A stretch of 32,294 nucleotides of DNA from Rubripirellula sp. (GCA_028823035.1 JAPKCI010000053.1:1-32294); one strand, 5' to 3'; numbered from the stretch's first letter, positions 1-9,562 are shown. Notes: generated from the letters alone by a model not told the origin. Translations and numbers: made by a program.

Positions 1-22
1 CCTTGAGGCGTCCTTGAGGCGT
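1..22. repeat. 11-bp unit repeated twice at the window edge
   Basis: CCTTGAGGCGT occurs twice in direct tandem (1-11, 12-22) and is followed by CCTTTTCG, which starts like a third unit. The array may continue to the left of the window. It lies downstream of the minus-strand methyltransferase gene. No function can be assigned. Confidence 0.6.
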
Positions 23-91
23 CCTTTTCGCAGAGGAAAATGAGACGTTGTCGGTATTGCCGAAGTCGTGTTGAGTTAATGCCGTTTGCTG

Positions 92-1417
92 TCAAGCAGC
101 ACGGTACAGATCAGCACGTGTGGGCGGCATTCCGGAAAGGCCCTTGCTGACGCGTTTACTGGCGAGAACCTGATAAATCTTGATGGAACCAGCTGTGAAA
201 CCTACTGAGCCACCGGTCATGTAAGCAGCCCAGAGACGATAACGTTCAGGCCCGATCAGCCGGATTGCCTCTTCCTTGTTTGCCGTCAGGTTTTTTGACC
301 AGTATTTCAAAGTCAGTGCATAATGTTCACGCAACGATTCGACATCATGAACTTCGAAACCGGAGTTCTCAAGCGTGTCTGTGGTCATTCCGACCGGAAT
401 CAGTTCCGAACCAGGGAAAATGTATTTCAGGAGGAACTTGCGTTCGGGGCGAATTTTTTTGGCTTGTCGTTTGGTAGCCTTCGATCGACGGGCAATGGCG
501 TGGTTCAGCACCAGTCCACGATCACGTAACATCGAATTGATTTTGTCAAAATAGCGTGGGTAGTTGGCCGTGCCGATATGTTCCGACATCCCAACACTGG
601 AAATCTTGTCGTAGGTTCCCTGATGATCGGCGTAGTCACAGATTTCCACGCTCACACGATCACTCAGACCCATCTCCTGAATCATCTGCTTTGTATAATC
701 ATGTTGCTCTTGCGACAGGGTGATTCCGTGTGCTTTGACTCCATAGTTGACCGCCGCGTGGCGAAGCAAACTGCCCCATCCGCACCCGATGTCCAGCATT
801 TTTTCGCCCGGCTTCAGACGTAGCTTTCGACAGATCAAATCCATTTTGTCGACCTGCGCCTGCTCAAGTGTGTTATCCCATTCTTTGAAATAAGCGCACG
901 TGTATACCATCTCGCTACCAAGAAACAATTTGTAGAAATCGTTGCTGACGTCGTAGTGGAACTGAACGTAGTCCGTGTTGTCCCGTTTTGACTCGGTCCG
1001 GCCCACCATGTCGTCGGTGAAACCATGTTTGACGTCAGTGTTCTTGGTCCGTGCAAAAATGAAGGGAATTGTTTTCTTGAACAGCATGAGTTTGCTGATC
1101 TCCTTCAATCTGCGACGATTGGATTTCTCAGTCTGCAGTGCATCCGCGAACTCCATCAAATCGCCGCCCTCAAAAGCAATGTGCCCAGTGGCGTAAAGCC
1201 GCACGAGAGTCTCAAGCGTGGGTCGACGCAGTATACGACCGATAACGCCAGGCCCTGAGATTCCGATGATGTACTTGCCATCAGTTCCAGATCCCATGGG
1301 AACCAATTCACCATTCCAGAGTCGAACGGTGACGTTCATGTCCAGTCGTTTAGCGACCTGCTGGAGGACATCTTTAAAGGAATCAAGCTGTGTCGCAGCA
1401 GAAAAAGGAAGTCCCAT
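92..1417 (-). CDS. Cyclopropane-fatty-acyl-phospholipid synthase family methyltransferase
   Basis: 441 aa, close to the usual CFA-synthase length. The family uses S-adenosylmethionine to add a methylene group across double bonds of membrane-lipid acyl chains; it is cytoplasmic and membrane-associated. Residues 1-110 form the N-terminal lipid-binding-like region. The catalytic part has FHYDVSNDFY (153-162), YTCAYF (172-177), the SAM-binding LDIGCGWG (208-215), GITLSQEQ (231-238), SEHIG (278-282) with the conserved Glu279, and His306 in LNHAIA. Two positions differ from E. coli Cfa as I recall it: MFEH is MSEH here, and the ACAGAF segment near the C terminus, which carries a functionally important Cys, reads GGSVGF. 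The true substrate could therefore be another lipid modification of the same family. Start ATG 1417 has a GGAG box about 9 nt upstream. It appears monocistronic, divergent from the DUF1553 gene to its right. Confidence 0.9.
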   Translation of the reverse strand: MGLPFSAATQLDSFKDVLQQVAKRLDMNVTVRLWNGELVPMGSGTDGKYIIGISGPGVIGRILRRPTLETLVRLYATGHIAFEGGDLMEFADALQTEKSNRRRLKEISKLMLFKKTIPFIFARTKNTDVKHGFTDDMVGRTESKRDNTDYVQFHYDVSNDFYKLFLGSEMVYTCAYFKEWDNTLEQAQVDKMDLICRKLRLKPGEKMLDIGCGWGSLLRHAAVNYGVKAHGITLSQEQHDYTKQMIQEMGLSDRVSVEICDYADHQGTYDKISSVGMSEHIGTANYPRYFDKINSMLRDRGLVLNHAIARRSKATKRQAKKIRPERKFLLKYIFPGSELIPVGMTTDTLENSGFEVHDVESLREHYALTLKYWSKNLTANKEEAIRLIGPERYRLWAAYMTGGSVGFTAGSIKIYQVLASKRVSKGLSGMPPTRADLYRAA

Positions 1418-2151
1418 CCGTGGGGTCTCCGAGAAATTGAGGTCGTCGAGCAGTGCGTCTGGTGCGACCGTTCAGCAACCAGATACCTGACCGTCGACGG
1501 TAACAGAGTTTACGGAATGCTGTTAGCTCAATTTACCCCTTTTTTGCTCCGCATCCTGATCTGGTTCAGGACGTCAACTGAGGGGGCACGAGTAACTGCT
1601 GCGGACTGGGACTAGCTGTCACAGCGGTTTGCCAGCAATGACTGATTGCCATAAATAACTGGGCGTCAGCAACCTTTGGGTGCCAACATGAACATCGCCG
1701 CCCGGAAAGGGGCTCGAGCCCATCCAAATGCCCTCGCGGTGACCACTCTCACGCCGCCTAGAGGACATTTTGTGGAAGCAGAGTCCATTTGGAGCGGCGA
1801 GCAATACGAAGTCGCTTGGTTACTGACAGAGCATGGTTGCTGGTGGGCATCATCCTTTTTGGTGTCTTGATTGGGGCCTGTCAGGCAGAATTTGAGCGGG
1901 TCGTTAATCTGGCGAGTGATCCTGTCTCCGGAGTATACGTTACAATACGGTGAATCGTTGATGGCTCTGCCGTTGGATTGCATCCTCTGGAATGACGAGT
2001 CCGCCACTTGTTCCATCCCACCCCGCTCGGATCGTTGCCGAGCAAATCAGGCTTGCTTTGGTACCGTGCCGCGTCGGTGATCATGCCAGCCACTCCGCCC
2101 CGTTTTTTTAGCGACATGTCACAGAACGACACGTACCTACGGAATTCATGC
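1418..2151. other. Gene-poor spacer between divergent genes
   Basis: About 730 bp between the methyltransferase start and the first DUF1553 start. Open frames exist on both strands (for example minus 1666-2016), but they are rich in Cys, Arg, His and Ser, lack recognisable motifs and overlap each other, so I call none coding. The stretch must hold the promoters of both flanking genes. I see no tRNA, CRISPR or convincing terminator. Part of 2008-2151 could be an N-terminal extension of the DUF1553 gene. Confidence 0.6.
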
Positions 2152-5100
2152 ATGCGACATCCCGGCATCCGACAAGGGTTCAGCAGAGGCTTGCAATCTA
2201 GGCAGACCTGCTCAGCATTTCGGTCAGGTGGGAATGCAAGGTTTGTGATCATGTTCGTGCTGATTTTTTGGTTCACACCGCTTTCAGGTCTGCTTGCCAA
2301 GGATAACTTTGTTGGCACCATTGCGCCGATTCTTGAACAGCATTGTTTGAGTTGTCACAACGAGCAGGATCGCAAGGGCGATTTTTCACTGCAGACAGCA
2401 AAGTCAGCTACGGCTGACGGCTACATCGAAGCTGGCGATGCTGCTGCCAGTCACTTGATCGAGGTGATCACACCCGAAAACGGCAAGGCGAAAATGCCAA
2501 AGCAGGCCGATGCATTGAGTTTTGATCAAATCGAATCGATCAGGCAATGGGTCAATGACGGTGCTCAGTGGCCGGCTGGTTTTGAATTGAAGGAATCCCG
2601 CGTATCCGATTTCAATTGGTGGTCGTATCAGTCGATTGTCAGGCCACCGGTTCCCCCGTTGAAAAATCGCTGGGTTCGGACCCCCATTGATGCGTTTGTC
2701 CTCCGCACGTTGCAGCAACAGGGACTGACTGCCTCAGCAGAAGCCGACCGACGCACTTTGATAAGACGCGTCACCTATGACTTGATCGGTTTACCGCCCT
2801 CGCCGCAGCAGGTCGAGAATTTTGTAACGAATACTGATCCTCAAGCTTATGACAGGTTGGTAGAACGCTTGCTTGCTTCCAGTCATTACGGCGAGCGATG
2901 GGCCCGCCACTGGTTGGACGTTGTCAAGTATGCCGATACTTGCGGGTACGACAAAGACAAGCTCCGCCCCAATGCCTGGCCCTATCGAGATTACGTGATT
3001 CGTTCTTTCAACGAGGACAAGCCTTTCAAGCGGTTTGTGCAGGAGCAAATTGCTGGCGATGTTCTTTTTCCGGGTGATCCGGATGGGATTCTGGGGCTCG
3101 GTTTCATCGCTGCTGGTCCCTGGGATTTCATTGGGCATGTGGAGGTTTCGGAATCCAAGATCGATGGCAAGGTGGCACGCAATCTGGATCGCGATGACAT
3201 GGTTTCTGGAGCTTTGAATACCTTTTGCAGCGTGACCGTCCAGTGTGCGCGGTGCCACAATCACAAGTTCGATCCAATCACCCAGAATGATTACTACGGT
3301 CTGCAGTCGATCTTTGCAGCGGTTGATCGAGCAGAACGACCTTACGACCTTGATCCGAAGGTCGAGAATCGCCGCCGCGATCTGGAAAGCAAAGTTGCCA
3401 AACAGCAGCAACGTCTGGATGCCGTCAACCGGCAGATCGACGAAGCAGGTGGGACAGAATTGACATCGTTGCGGAAAAAAATCGAGTCGTTGGAGGCACA
3501 GGTCGGCTTCGAAAAAACAGACGAGTTTGGTTATCACAGTGCAATCGACCAGCGAAATGATACTCAAAAGTGGGTAGAGGTTGATCTGGGTGACCCGGTG
3601 GATGTATCGCAAATCGTTTTGCATGCCAGCCACGACGAATTCGGGGGTATCGGGGCTGGCTTTGGTTTTCCGGTCCGGTTTCAGGTTTCGGCAATCGATG
3701 AGTCGAACGAGACGGTAGTGGTTTATGATCACCTTGAGGGCGATTTCGAAAACCCCGGTTTGGAACCGCTGGTGATCAATGTCGCAGGACAAAGTGTCCG
3801 CCGCGTACGTGTGACAGTCAGCAAGCTTTCACCGCGCAGCAACGACTTCATTTTTGCTCTCGGTGAACTCCGTGTTCTGGATGCCGAGGGAACGAATCGT
3901 GCCAAGGGACAGCCCGTTGCTTCGCATGACTCCATCGAGGCACCGACACGTTGGGCCAGGCTGAATCTGACTGATGGCCAATGGCCGCACTATCGCGATC
4001 CCAAAGCTGCCGCCGCCTTGCGACCTGCGAAGCTTGAGATGGAGAAACTGAAGGCGAAAATTGAGACGCCCGAGCGGTTGTCAGAGCGAGAATCAGCCAC
4101 GAAACAACTCGCCTCTGCGCGTTCCGAATTGGCTAGCCTGCCAAAGGGAAAGATGGTCTACGCCGCTGCCACACACTTTGGTCCGCAGGGAAATTTTCAT
4201 CCGACCGAGGGCAAGTTGCGTCCCGTCCACGTGTTGCATCGCGGAGAGATTCTGCAGCCACGCGGGCTTGCCACGCCAGGCATGTTGCCGCTCGGCGAAG
4301 ATAGACAGTGGCAGATCGACGAAAATAGCAATGAATCAGAGCGTCGCGCGGCGCTGGCGAATTGGTTGACTGATGAACGGCATCCGCTGGTCTGGAGATC
4401 GATTGTCAATCGCATCTGGCATTACCACTTTGGACGCGGCATTGTTGCAACTCCCAATGATTTTGGTCGCATGGGAGCGATCCCAACGCACCCCGAATTA
4501 CTCGATTGGCTGGCGGTGGAATTTCGTGATGGTGGTGATTGGCTGGAATCGCAATCTCTGAAATCTTTGCACCGTTTGATCGTCACCAGTAGCGTGTATC
4601 GTCAGAGCTCATCATCCTCAACATCCTTAGCTACCAATGCCGCGATTGATGGCAGCAATCAGTATCTATGGCGGATGTCCCGTCGACGATTGGAGGCTGA
4701 AGAAATCCGTGATTCAATTCTTCAGGTCAGTGGCACCATGAACCCGAAGATGGGTGGGCCGGGTTATTACCTGTTCCAGCTTGAACGCACTGCACACTCG
4801 CCCCACTACGAGTATCACAAGTTCGATCCGAACGATGCTGCCTCGCACCGACGCAGTATTTACCGGTTCATTGTGCGGTCGCAGCCTGACCCATGGATGA
4901 CGACTCTGGACTGTGCCGACTCGTCCCAAAGTACTCCCAAACGTAACGAAACCTTGACTTCCCTGCAGGCACTGTCACTGTTGAACAGTCGTTTCAGTCT
5001 GGTCATGGCAGAGAAGTTTGTAACTCGCGTTGAAAAGCAAGCCGCGGGATTGGAAGAACAGGTCCGGCTGGCTGCTTCTTTGGTGATGCAACGTGAGCCG

Positions 5101-5205
5101 AGTCAGCAGGAATCGCAAATGCTGATTACCTATGCTCGCCAACATGGTCTGAATAACCTGTGCAGGTTCCTTTTTAATCTCAGCGAATTTGTTTACCTCG
5201 ATTGA
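2152..5205 (+). CDS. Secreted PSCyt1-PSCyt2 (DUF1549)-PSD1 (DUF1553) protein with discoidin-like insert
   Basis: Planctomycete-type heme protein, 1017 aa from this start. The frame is open from 2008. I chose 2152 because an Arg-rich n-region then precedes the hydrophobic export segment VIMFVLIFWFTPLSGLLA; ATG 2251, just before that segment, is the alternative. Order: PSCyt1 with CLSCH (65-69) and likely distal Met115 (KMPKQ); DUF1549 from about 175, with HYGERWARHWLDV and a second CARCH (365-369) in the family signature CARCHNHKFDPI; a coiled-coil-like stretch (about 405-452); a discoidin/F5-8C-like beta domain (about 470-577, WVEVDLGDPVDVSQIVLHA...RRVRVTVSKL); a second helical stretch (about 628-662); PSD1 from about 735 (NRIWHYHFGRGIV, PTHPELLDWLA) to the terminal NLSEFVYLD. 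The DUF1501 gene follows 63 bp downstream. The reaction is unknown; heme attachment and export are inferred from the motifs. Confidence 0.9.
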   Translation: MRHPGIRQGFSRGLQSRQTCSAFRSGGNARFVIMFVLIFWFTPLSGLLAKDNFVGTIAPILEQHCLSCHNEQDRKGDFSLQTAKSATADGYIEAGDAAASHLIEVITPENGKAKMPKQADALSFDQIESIRQWVNDGAQWPAGFELKESRVSDFNWWSYQSIVRPPVPPLKNRWVRTPIDAFVLRTLQQQGLTASAEADRRTLIRRVTYDLIGLPPSPQQVENFVTNTDPQAYDRLVERLLASSHYGERWARHWLDVVKYADTCGYDKDKLRPNAWPYRDYVIRSFNEDKPFKRFVQEQIAGDVLFPGDPDGILGLGFIAAGPWDFIGHVEVSESKIDGKVARNLDRDDMVSGALNTFCSVTVQCARCHNHKFDPITQNDYYGLQSIFAAVDRAERPYDLDPKVENRRRDLESKVAKQQQRLDAVNRQIDEAGGTELTSLRKKIESLEAQVGFEKTDEFGYHSAIDQRNDTQKWVEVDLGDPVDVSQIVLHASHDEFGGIGAGFGFPVRFQVSAIDESNETVVVYDHLEGDFENPGLEPLVINVAGQSVRRVRVTVSKLSPRSNDFIFALGELRVLDAEGTNRAKGQPVASHDSIEAPTRWARLNLTDGQWPHYRDPKAAAALRPAKLEMEKLKAKIETPERLSERESATKQLASARSELASLPKGKMVYAAATHFGPQGNFHPTEGKLRPVHVLHRGEILQPRGLATPGMLPLGEDRQWQIDENSNESERRAALANWLTDERHPLVWRSIVNRIWHYHFGRGIVATPNDFGRMGAIPTHPELLDWLAVEFRDGGDWLESQSLKSLHRLIVTSSVYRQSSSSSTSLATNAAIDGSNQYLWRMSRRRLEAEEIRDSILQVSGTMNPKMGGPGYYLFQLERTAHSPHYEYHKFDPNDAASHRRSIYRFIVRSQPDPWMTTLDCADSSQSTPKRNETLTSLQALSLLNSRFSLVMAEKFVTRVEKQAAGLEEQVRLAASLVMQREPSQQESQMLITYARQHGLNNLCRFLFNLSEFVYLD

Positions 5206-5207
5206 AT

Positions 5208-5250
5208 CTGGTTGCGGTGACTATCCCTTGGTCAGTGCCTGTAACCAGGC
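5208..5250 (+). other. Possible RNA hairpins between DUF1553 and DUF1501 genes
   Basis: Two mutually exclusive pairings are visible. CTGGTT (5208-5213) pairs with AACCAG (5243-5248), with an inner TGAC/GTCA stem (5218-5221, 5231-5234). Alternatively GCCTG (5237-5241) and CAGGC (5246-5250) close a TAAC tetraloop. They start 2 nt after the DUF1553 stop and end 18 nt before the DUF1501 ATG. Such a structure could tune expression of the second gene, but short stems like these occur by chance. Confidence 0.25.
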
Positions 5251-5268
5251 CCTTGTAACGAAGTATCC

Positions 5269-6717
5269 ATGAACAAACTTTTTCAAAGACGAGAGTTTCT
5301 GGGCGGAGCAACCAGTGGGTTTGGTTCCCTTGCCTTGGCCACGATGCTTCGTGAGGAAGCCACCGCAGATTCCTCCATCAAGGTTTTGCATCACCCAGCC
5401 AAGGCAAAGCGGGTCGTGCAATTGTTCATGGGTGGGGCGGCGAGTCATCTTGATTTGTGGGACCACAAACCGATGCTCGAAAAGCACCATGGTGAGAAAT
5501 CTGATTTCGGCGAGCATGTCGAAGCCTTTCAAAATGGGCTGGGTCCATGGATGAAGTCGCCCTTTCGATTCTCTCCCTGCGGCGAATCGGGCAAGATGCT
5601 CAGCGACGTTGTCGCACCGTTGAGAGACTGTGTGGATGACATGACCTTCATACACAACCTGGTCGGAAAAACTGGAGTGCATTCGCAGGCAACCTACCTG
5701 CAGGCCACCGGATTCCAGCGGCCAGGTTTTCCCGGAATGGGGTCGTGGGTCAGTTACGCTTTGGGATCGATCAACGAAAATCTGCCTACGTTTGTGGTGT
5801 TGCCAGACCATCGTGGTTTCGCAAGCAATGGACCTAAGAACTGGGGGTCCGCCTTCTTGCCTGCCAGTTCGCAGGGAACTGCAATTTTTCCCCAGCGTGA
5901 AAATCCAATCGAGGACCTCACGCCTCGGGCTGACTTTGCCACCGCTGCAGGTGATCGTGCAGGTCTGGAAATGTTGTCCAGACTGAACCGTCAGTTTCAA
6001 CAGCAACGACCCGGTGATTCGCGTCTCGAGGCGCGGGTGCGTTCCTATGAGTTGGCGGCGAAAATGCAATTGAGTGCTCCCGAAGCTCTTGATATCTCGG
6101 GTGAGCCAGCACACACCATGAAAATGTACGGATTGGATCGCGTGGGGGCCAAGTATCCCGACACCATCAATCCGCCCGAAGAGGCAGAGTACTTTGGCAG
6201 GAAATGTCTGATCGCTCGTCGACTGTTGGAACGGGGCGTGCGGTTTGTTCAGATCTGGTCAGGAAATGACAACAGTTTCCCACGTCGTAATTGGGACAGT
6301 CACGAGGACATCGAGCGTGATCATGGGCCGCTGGCGCGGGGCATGGCGGTCGGAACAGCCGGGCTGCTAAAGGATTTGAAACAAAGGGGGATGCTTGACG
6401 ATACCCTGGTGTTGTGGACCACGGAGTTCGGACGCATGCCCAGTACTCAAGGCAGCAAGGGCCGTGACCATAATCCCTATGTCTTTACAAATTGGCTGTG
6501 CGGAGGAGGTATCCGCGGGGGGGTTACTCATGGTGAATCCGACCAGTGGGGGTACAAACCATTGGATCGAGAAAATCCGACACAGGTTTACGACATCCAT
6601 GCCACGATTCTTCATTTGATGGGGATCGACCACAAAAGACTGACCGTTCGTCATGACGGAATCGATCGACGTCTGACGGATGTTCATGGCCATGTCATCA
6701 ACAAAATCCTGGCCTGA
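5269..6717 (+). CDS. Tat-exported DUF1501 family protein
   Basis: 482 aa, the normal DUF1501 length. The twin-arginine signal QRREFLGG (6-13) followed by a weakly hydrophobic stretch predicts Tat export as a folded protein. DUF1501 is placed in the alkaline-phosphatase/sulfatase-like superfamily, but its substrate is not known. Visible conserved blocks: MGGAASHLDLWDHKP (54-68; the usual GGPSH is GGAASH here), CLIARRLLERGVRFVQ, the Asp/His block NWDSHED, DLKQRGMLDDTLVLWTTEFGR (ending about 389), GRDHNPY (398-404), and HATILHLMGIDH (444-455). These Asp/His residues are candidates for metal binding. It lies 63 bp behind the DUF1553 gene on the same strand, the usual planctomycete order, so the two are probably co-transcribed and act together outside the cytoplasm. 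Confidence 0.93.
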   Translation: MNKLFQRREFLGGATSGFGSLALATMLREEATADSSIKVLHHPAKAKRVVQLFMGGAASHLDLWDHKPMLEKHHGEKSDFGEHVEAFQNGLGPWMKSPFRFSPCGESGKMLSDVVAPLRDCVDDMTFIHNLVGKTGVHSQATYLQATGFQRPGFPGMGSWVSYALGSINENLPTFVVLPDHRGFASNGPKNWGSAFLPASSQGTAIFPQRENPIEDLTPRADFATAAGDRAGLEMLSRLNRQFQQQRPGDSRLEARVRSYELAAKMQLSAPEALDISGEPAHTMKMYGLDRVGAKYPDTINPPEEAEYFGRKCLIARRLLERGVRFVQIWSGNDNSFPRRNWDSHEDIERDHGPLARGMAVGTAGLLKDLKQRGMLDDTLVLWTTEFGRMPSTQGSKGRDHNPYVFTNWLCGGGIRGGVTHGESDQWGYKPLDRENPTQVYDIHATILHLMGIDHKRLTVRHDGIDRRLTDVHGHVINKILA

Positions 6718-6802
6718 CGCCAAATCAGTTTCGGAGTTGTTGGCAAAAATTGTCTGCCCGATGGCTTGACGTGCAGGGGGCGGCAAGGCGAGAACATGCG
6801 GC

Positions 6803-7258
6803 ATGAAAATCTGGATTGATGCTGATGCAGCTCCCCGTGATGTAAAAGACGTCGTGTTTCGGGCCGCAAATCGAATGAGCGTGGACACGGTGTTGGTGGC
6901 AAATCAGCGAATCGGGATTCCAGCCAATGCGGAAACTGTGTCGATGGTCACGGTGCGTGAGGGAGCCGATGTTGCGGATCGCTACATTGTCATGCACAGC
7001 GAGCCGGGTGACCTTGTAATCACTGCTGACATTCCACTTGCCGCGTTGTTGGTTGAAAAGAAAGTCGATGTGATTGATCCCCGCGGCGAAGCCTATGACC
7101 GCAGCAACATTGCCAGTCGACTCTCGATGCGGGACTTCATGGATGATCTTCGCGGTGCTGGTGTCGTGACCGGAGGAAGCCGTCCTTATGCCGACAGGGA
7201 TAAGAAAGCGTTCGCCAATACGTTTGACCGATTGCTGAACCGACTATTGAAAAACTGA
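6803..7258 (+). CDS. YaiI/YqxD family (DUF188, UPF0178) protein
   Basis: 151 aa, full length for this small cytoplasmic family, which has a PIN-like fold and no firmly established role. Recognisable blocks are [11 protein letters not shown] (1-11), [53 protein letters not shown] and a TGG segment near 132. The family's usual DADACP reads DADAAP here, replacing the conserved Cys. The acidic residues Asp6, Asp8 and the TADIP Asp are intact. The start is the only in-frame ATG before the motif; an ATG 8 nt upstream is out of frame. The gene follows the DUF1501 gene by about 85 bp but is unrelated to glycan degradation and is probably an independent housekeeping gene. It converges with the esterase gene. 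Confidence 0.93.
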   Translation: MKIWIDADAAPRDVKDVVFRAANRMSVDTVLVANQRIGIPANAETVSMVTVREGADVADRYIVMHSEPGDLVITADIPLAALLVEKKVDVIDPRGEAYDRSNIASRLSMRDFMDDLRGAGVVTGGSRPYADRDKKAFANTFDRLLNRLLKN

Positions 7259-7298
7259 CTCTTCAATACGGGTTTTCGACAGGGATCGTGTGAGAGGG

Positions 7299-8660
7299 TC
7301 AGTCAGTCAAGCCAAAGGCACTACGCAACTCTTGCCAAACCCATGTGTGGTGTTCATGGCCCAGGCCATGCTTTTTTTCGGGATAAATCCGGTAACGCTT
7401 CTCGCCAATGATGCGATTGAATACCGCAAAGCAGGTCGTAGGAGGACAAATCTGATCCTGTAGACCAACGGACATGATGGTCGGACATCGGACTCGGTCG
7501 GCAAGATTCAGCGTGTCAAAATAACTGAGTGTCTGCAGGGTGGAATTCCAGTTTCTGTCAGGGCGATCTGCAATCCACGTATCCATTTCAGGCCAGTGTG
7601 TCAGACGAAAGTAATTGCTCCAATCACAAAGAAACGGGATGTCGGCAACGCAGTAATCAACCCGGGAATCGAGTGCGGCGGTAGCGATGGCAAAGCCGCC
7701 TCCCTGACTGCCGCCCCAAACGGCGATCTTGGCAGGGTCAACATCGGAACGGGATGCGACGAAATCAACCGCTCTGATGCAGTCGAGGTAGCTGCCTTTG
7801 TAGTAATAGGTCTGCTGATCATCGAGACCGCGAATCCAGAAGTTGGTTGGTTTTCCCGGGATGTCCTGTTGGCTATTTCCATGTCCGCGTGGATTGAACG
7901 AGAACACAACCATGTCATCCCACTTCCCGGTCGGTCGCATGTTCTGACCGTAACCAGGCACACGAATCACGGCGGCAAGTGGTTGGGTTGATTTTCGTGG
8001 GACTTCCAGCCAACCGCTGACGCGGATCTGGTCGTGACTGCGCATGTTGACTTCAAAAACGCGGATACGTTCATCGCTCATATCGACTCGTTCGATCGAC
8101 TCAAAGGCTGGGGGAATATCCCGTAATTCAGAGCTTGCTTTTTTCCAAAATTCGGCAAAGTCATTCTGACGCGTTAATGATGAAACCACGCGATTCGGTT
8201 GGCATCCGATACGAAGTCGATTTGAAACGGATTGTTCAGTCTGACTTTCGATGAAGGCACACTCAACTTCTGCGAAACCAGCTTGCCGAAGCGTGATTGT
8301 GAAGGTCAAAGATTGTGTTTTTTTCGCGCCAATCGAAAACTTGGTGCTGGTCTGCAGGGATTTTTTCAGTACTGGACTCTTCACGCTCCAGTCCAATTTA
8401 CCGTTCACGGTGGCAGCACTTCTGTTGCTGATCTCTGCAGTGAACGTAACAGGGTCGCCCAGCTTTGCGATGCCTGAAACCGCATCCGAGCTCAACAGCA
8501 CCTTGGTCCTGTTTTTGTTTTTCGCGGCTTTGACAACGGAAATAGGGTTGTCACCGAAAACGGAAGTGTCGATGCATGCGAAAATTGCGAGCACCAGAAC
8601 ACTTTTTATCAGGCATGATCGCCAGAGCCCTGTCCGGAAATTGCGGAACATTGAATTCAT
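7299..8660 (-). CDS. Secreted acetyl-xylan-esterase-like (AXE1/cephalosporin-C deacetylase) alpha/beta hydrolase
   Basis: 453 aa from this start. Members of the family remove acetyl groups from xylan, acetylated sugars or cephalosporin C; the substrate here is unknown. The N terminus has a positive n-region and the hydrophobic [15 protein letters not shown], so export is likely. A beta-rich domain of about 110 residues, possibly Ig-like, precedes the catalytic domain. Catalytic signs are [14 protein letters not shown] with nucleophile Ser318, Asp402 in GLQDQICPP and His431 in KKHGLG. The start ATG at 8660 overlaps the upstream stop as ATGA, suggesting translational coupling; AGGGA lies only 1-2 nt before it, so the in-frame ATG at 8651 (10 nt spacing) is a real alternative. 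An upstream in-frame ATG at 8687 has no visible ribosome-binding site. It is second in an operon with the next hydrolase. Confidence 0.88.
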   Translation of the reverse strand: MNSMFRNFRTGLWRSCLIKSVLVLAIFACIDTSVFGDNPISVVKAAKNKNRTKVLLSSDAVSGIAKLGDPVTFTAEISNRSAATVNGKLDWSVKSPVLKKSLQTSTKFSIGAKKTQSLTFTITLRQAGFAEVECAFIESQTEQSVSNRLRIGCQPNRVVSSLTRQNDFAEFWKKASSELRDIPPAFESIERVDMSDERIRVFEVNMRSHDQIRVSGWLEVPRKSTQPLAAVIRVPGYGQNMRPTGKWDDMVVFSFNPRGHGNSQQDIPGKPTNFWIRGLDDQQTYYYKGSYLDCIRAVDFVASRSDVDPAKIAVWGGSQGGGFAIATAALDSRVDYCVADIPFLCDWSNYFRLTHWPEMDTWIADRPDRNWNSTLQTLSYFDTLNLADRVRCPTIMSVGLQDQICPPTTCFAVFNRIIGEKRYRIYPEKKHGLGHEHHTWVWQELRSAFGLTD

Positions 8661-9562
8661 TTCCCTGCTGTTGTAACGTTTAACCAAGAACTGATGCGGT
8701 GCGTGACTTTGTCAGCCGCCGTGTGTTGAACGAAATGATCCACTTTTGGAATGGTAACCAGAGTGAGGTCATTGTCTAGCCATTGCCATGTGTCGTTCAG
8801 CGCGCCAGGCAGCAGTGCAGTGTCGGCCAGACCGTGAATCAGCAAGACAGGGCACTGTACTTTTGGGACCTCAGTGGTCGGAGCTCTGTAGGGCGGTTTG
8901 GGATAATTTGCTTTGTAATAGTTCAGCATGCCCTCAAAGGAAGAACGCTTGAATGCCTCAATGTATTTTGACTTTGCCTCAGGGTCCTTGACCCAAAATG
9001 CGAGACCAGCCGCAGTCAGACGCGATGCGGCTTCCGGGGTTTGGAAGTGACGTGCGTATGCGGAGGCCTTCTGTTGCTCGGGATTGGTTGCCAGTTCCCT
9101 TTGCAATCCGTTCAGGTGAGGAAGATTCAAGATCACCAAACGGTCCACCATTTCCGGATGGGCCATGGCAAACGACCAGGCAACAGCACCACCCCAATCG
9201 TGACCCAGCACGACGGCTTTGTTACGGCCGAAGTGGTTGATCACTGCCTTCACATCACCCACCAGTTTCGGCATGGTGTAGTTTTCGACGCCGACAGGCT
9301 GGTCGCTGCGGTTGTATCCTCGTTGATCAATCGCCACGATTTGGAACGTTTTGGCCAATTCTGGCATTTGGTTCCGCCATGTGTACCAATAATCGGGGAA
9401 CCCATGAATCATGACCAGCAACGGGCCCTTTCCGGCGGTGACGTAATGAATTCTGGTATCACCTGACTGCGCGAACCCATGTTCGCCGAGCGGTGGTTCC
9501 TCAGCCCGCGAGACAGTGATCGAAATGACCATCAGAAAAAGCATCGTGCAGATGAGTCGCAT
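8657..9562 (-). CDS. Secreted alpha/beta hydrolase, epoxide-hydrolase/dehalogenase type
   Basis: 301 aa from this start, which gives a clean signal peptide ([20 protein letters not shown]); the frame also allows ATG 9622, adding 20 residues. The alpha/beta-hydrolase core has the oxyanion HGFPD (53-57), DQRGYNRSD, and GHDWGG with Asp122 as nucleophile, which points to the epoxide hydrolase/haloalkane dehalogenase branch rather than Ser esterases. The acid is probably Asp247 ([10 protein letters not shown]) and the base His277 (KVDHFVQ). Lid tyrosines are plausible in MLNYYKANY. These enzymes hydrolyse epoxides or halides through an alkyl-enzyme ester. Planctomycetes carry many exported members of unknown substrate. 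It is the first gene of a minus-strand operon, with the esterase start overlapping its stop by 4 nt. Confidence 0.9.
   Translation of the reverse strand: MRLICTMLFLMVISITVSRAEEPPLGEHGFAQSGDTRIHYVTAGKGPLLVMIHGFPDYWYTWRNQMPELAKTFQIVAIDQRGYNRSDQPVGVENYTMPKLVGDVKAVINHFGRNKAVVLGHDWGGAVAWSFAMAHPEMVDRLVILNLPHLNGLQRELATNPEQQKASAYARHFQTPEAASRLTAAGLAFWVKDPEAKSKYIEAFKRSSFEGMLNYYKANYPKPPYRAPTTEVPKVQCPVLLIHGLADTALLPGALNDTWQWLDNDLTLVTIPKVDHFVQHTAADKVTHRISSWLNVTTAGK

Noticed and set aside
2008-2151. N-terminal extension of the first DUF1553 protein to 1065 aa
   Set aside because: The extra residues put about 80 non-hydrophobic residues before the export segment and contain no family feature.
1666-2321. Two minus-strand frames in the spacer before the first DUF1553 gene
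   Set aside because: They overlap each other and the DUF1553 5' end and are rich in Cys, Arg and Ser without domain signatures.
2791-3792. 333-aa minus-strand frame opposite the first DUF1553 gene
   Set aside because: It is antisense to a clearly conserved coding region and has no domain signature; long shadow frames are expected opposite genes with this codon use.
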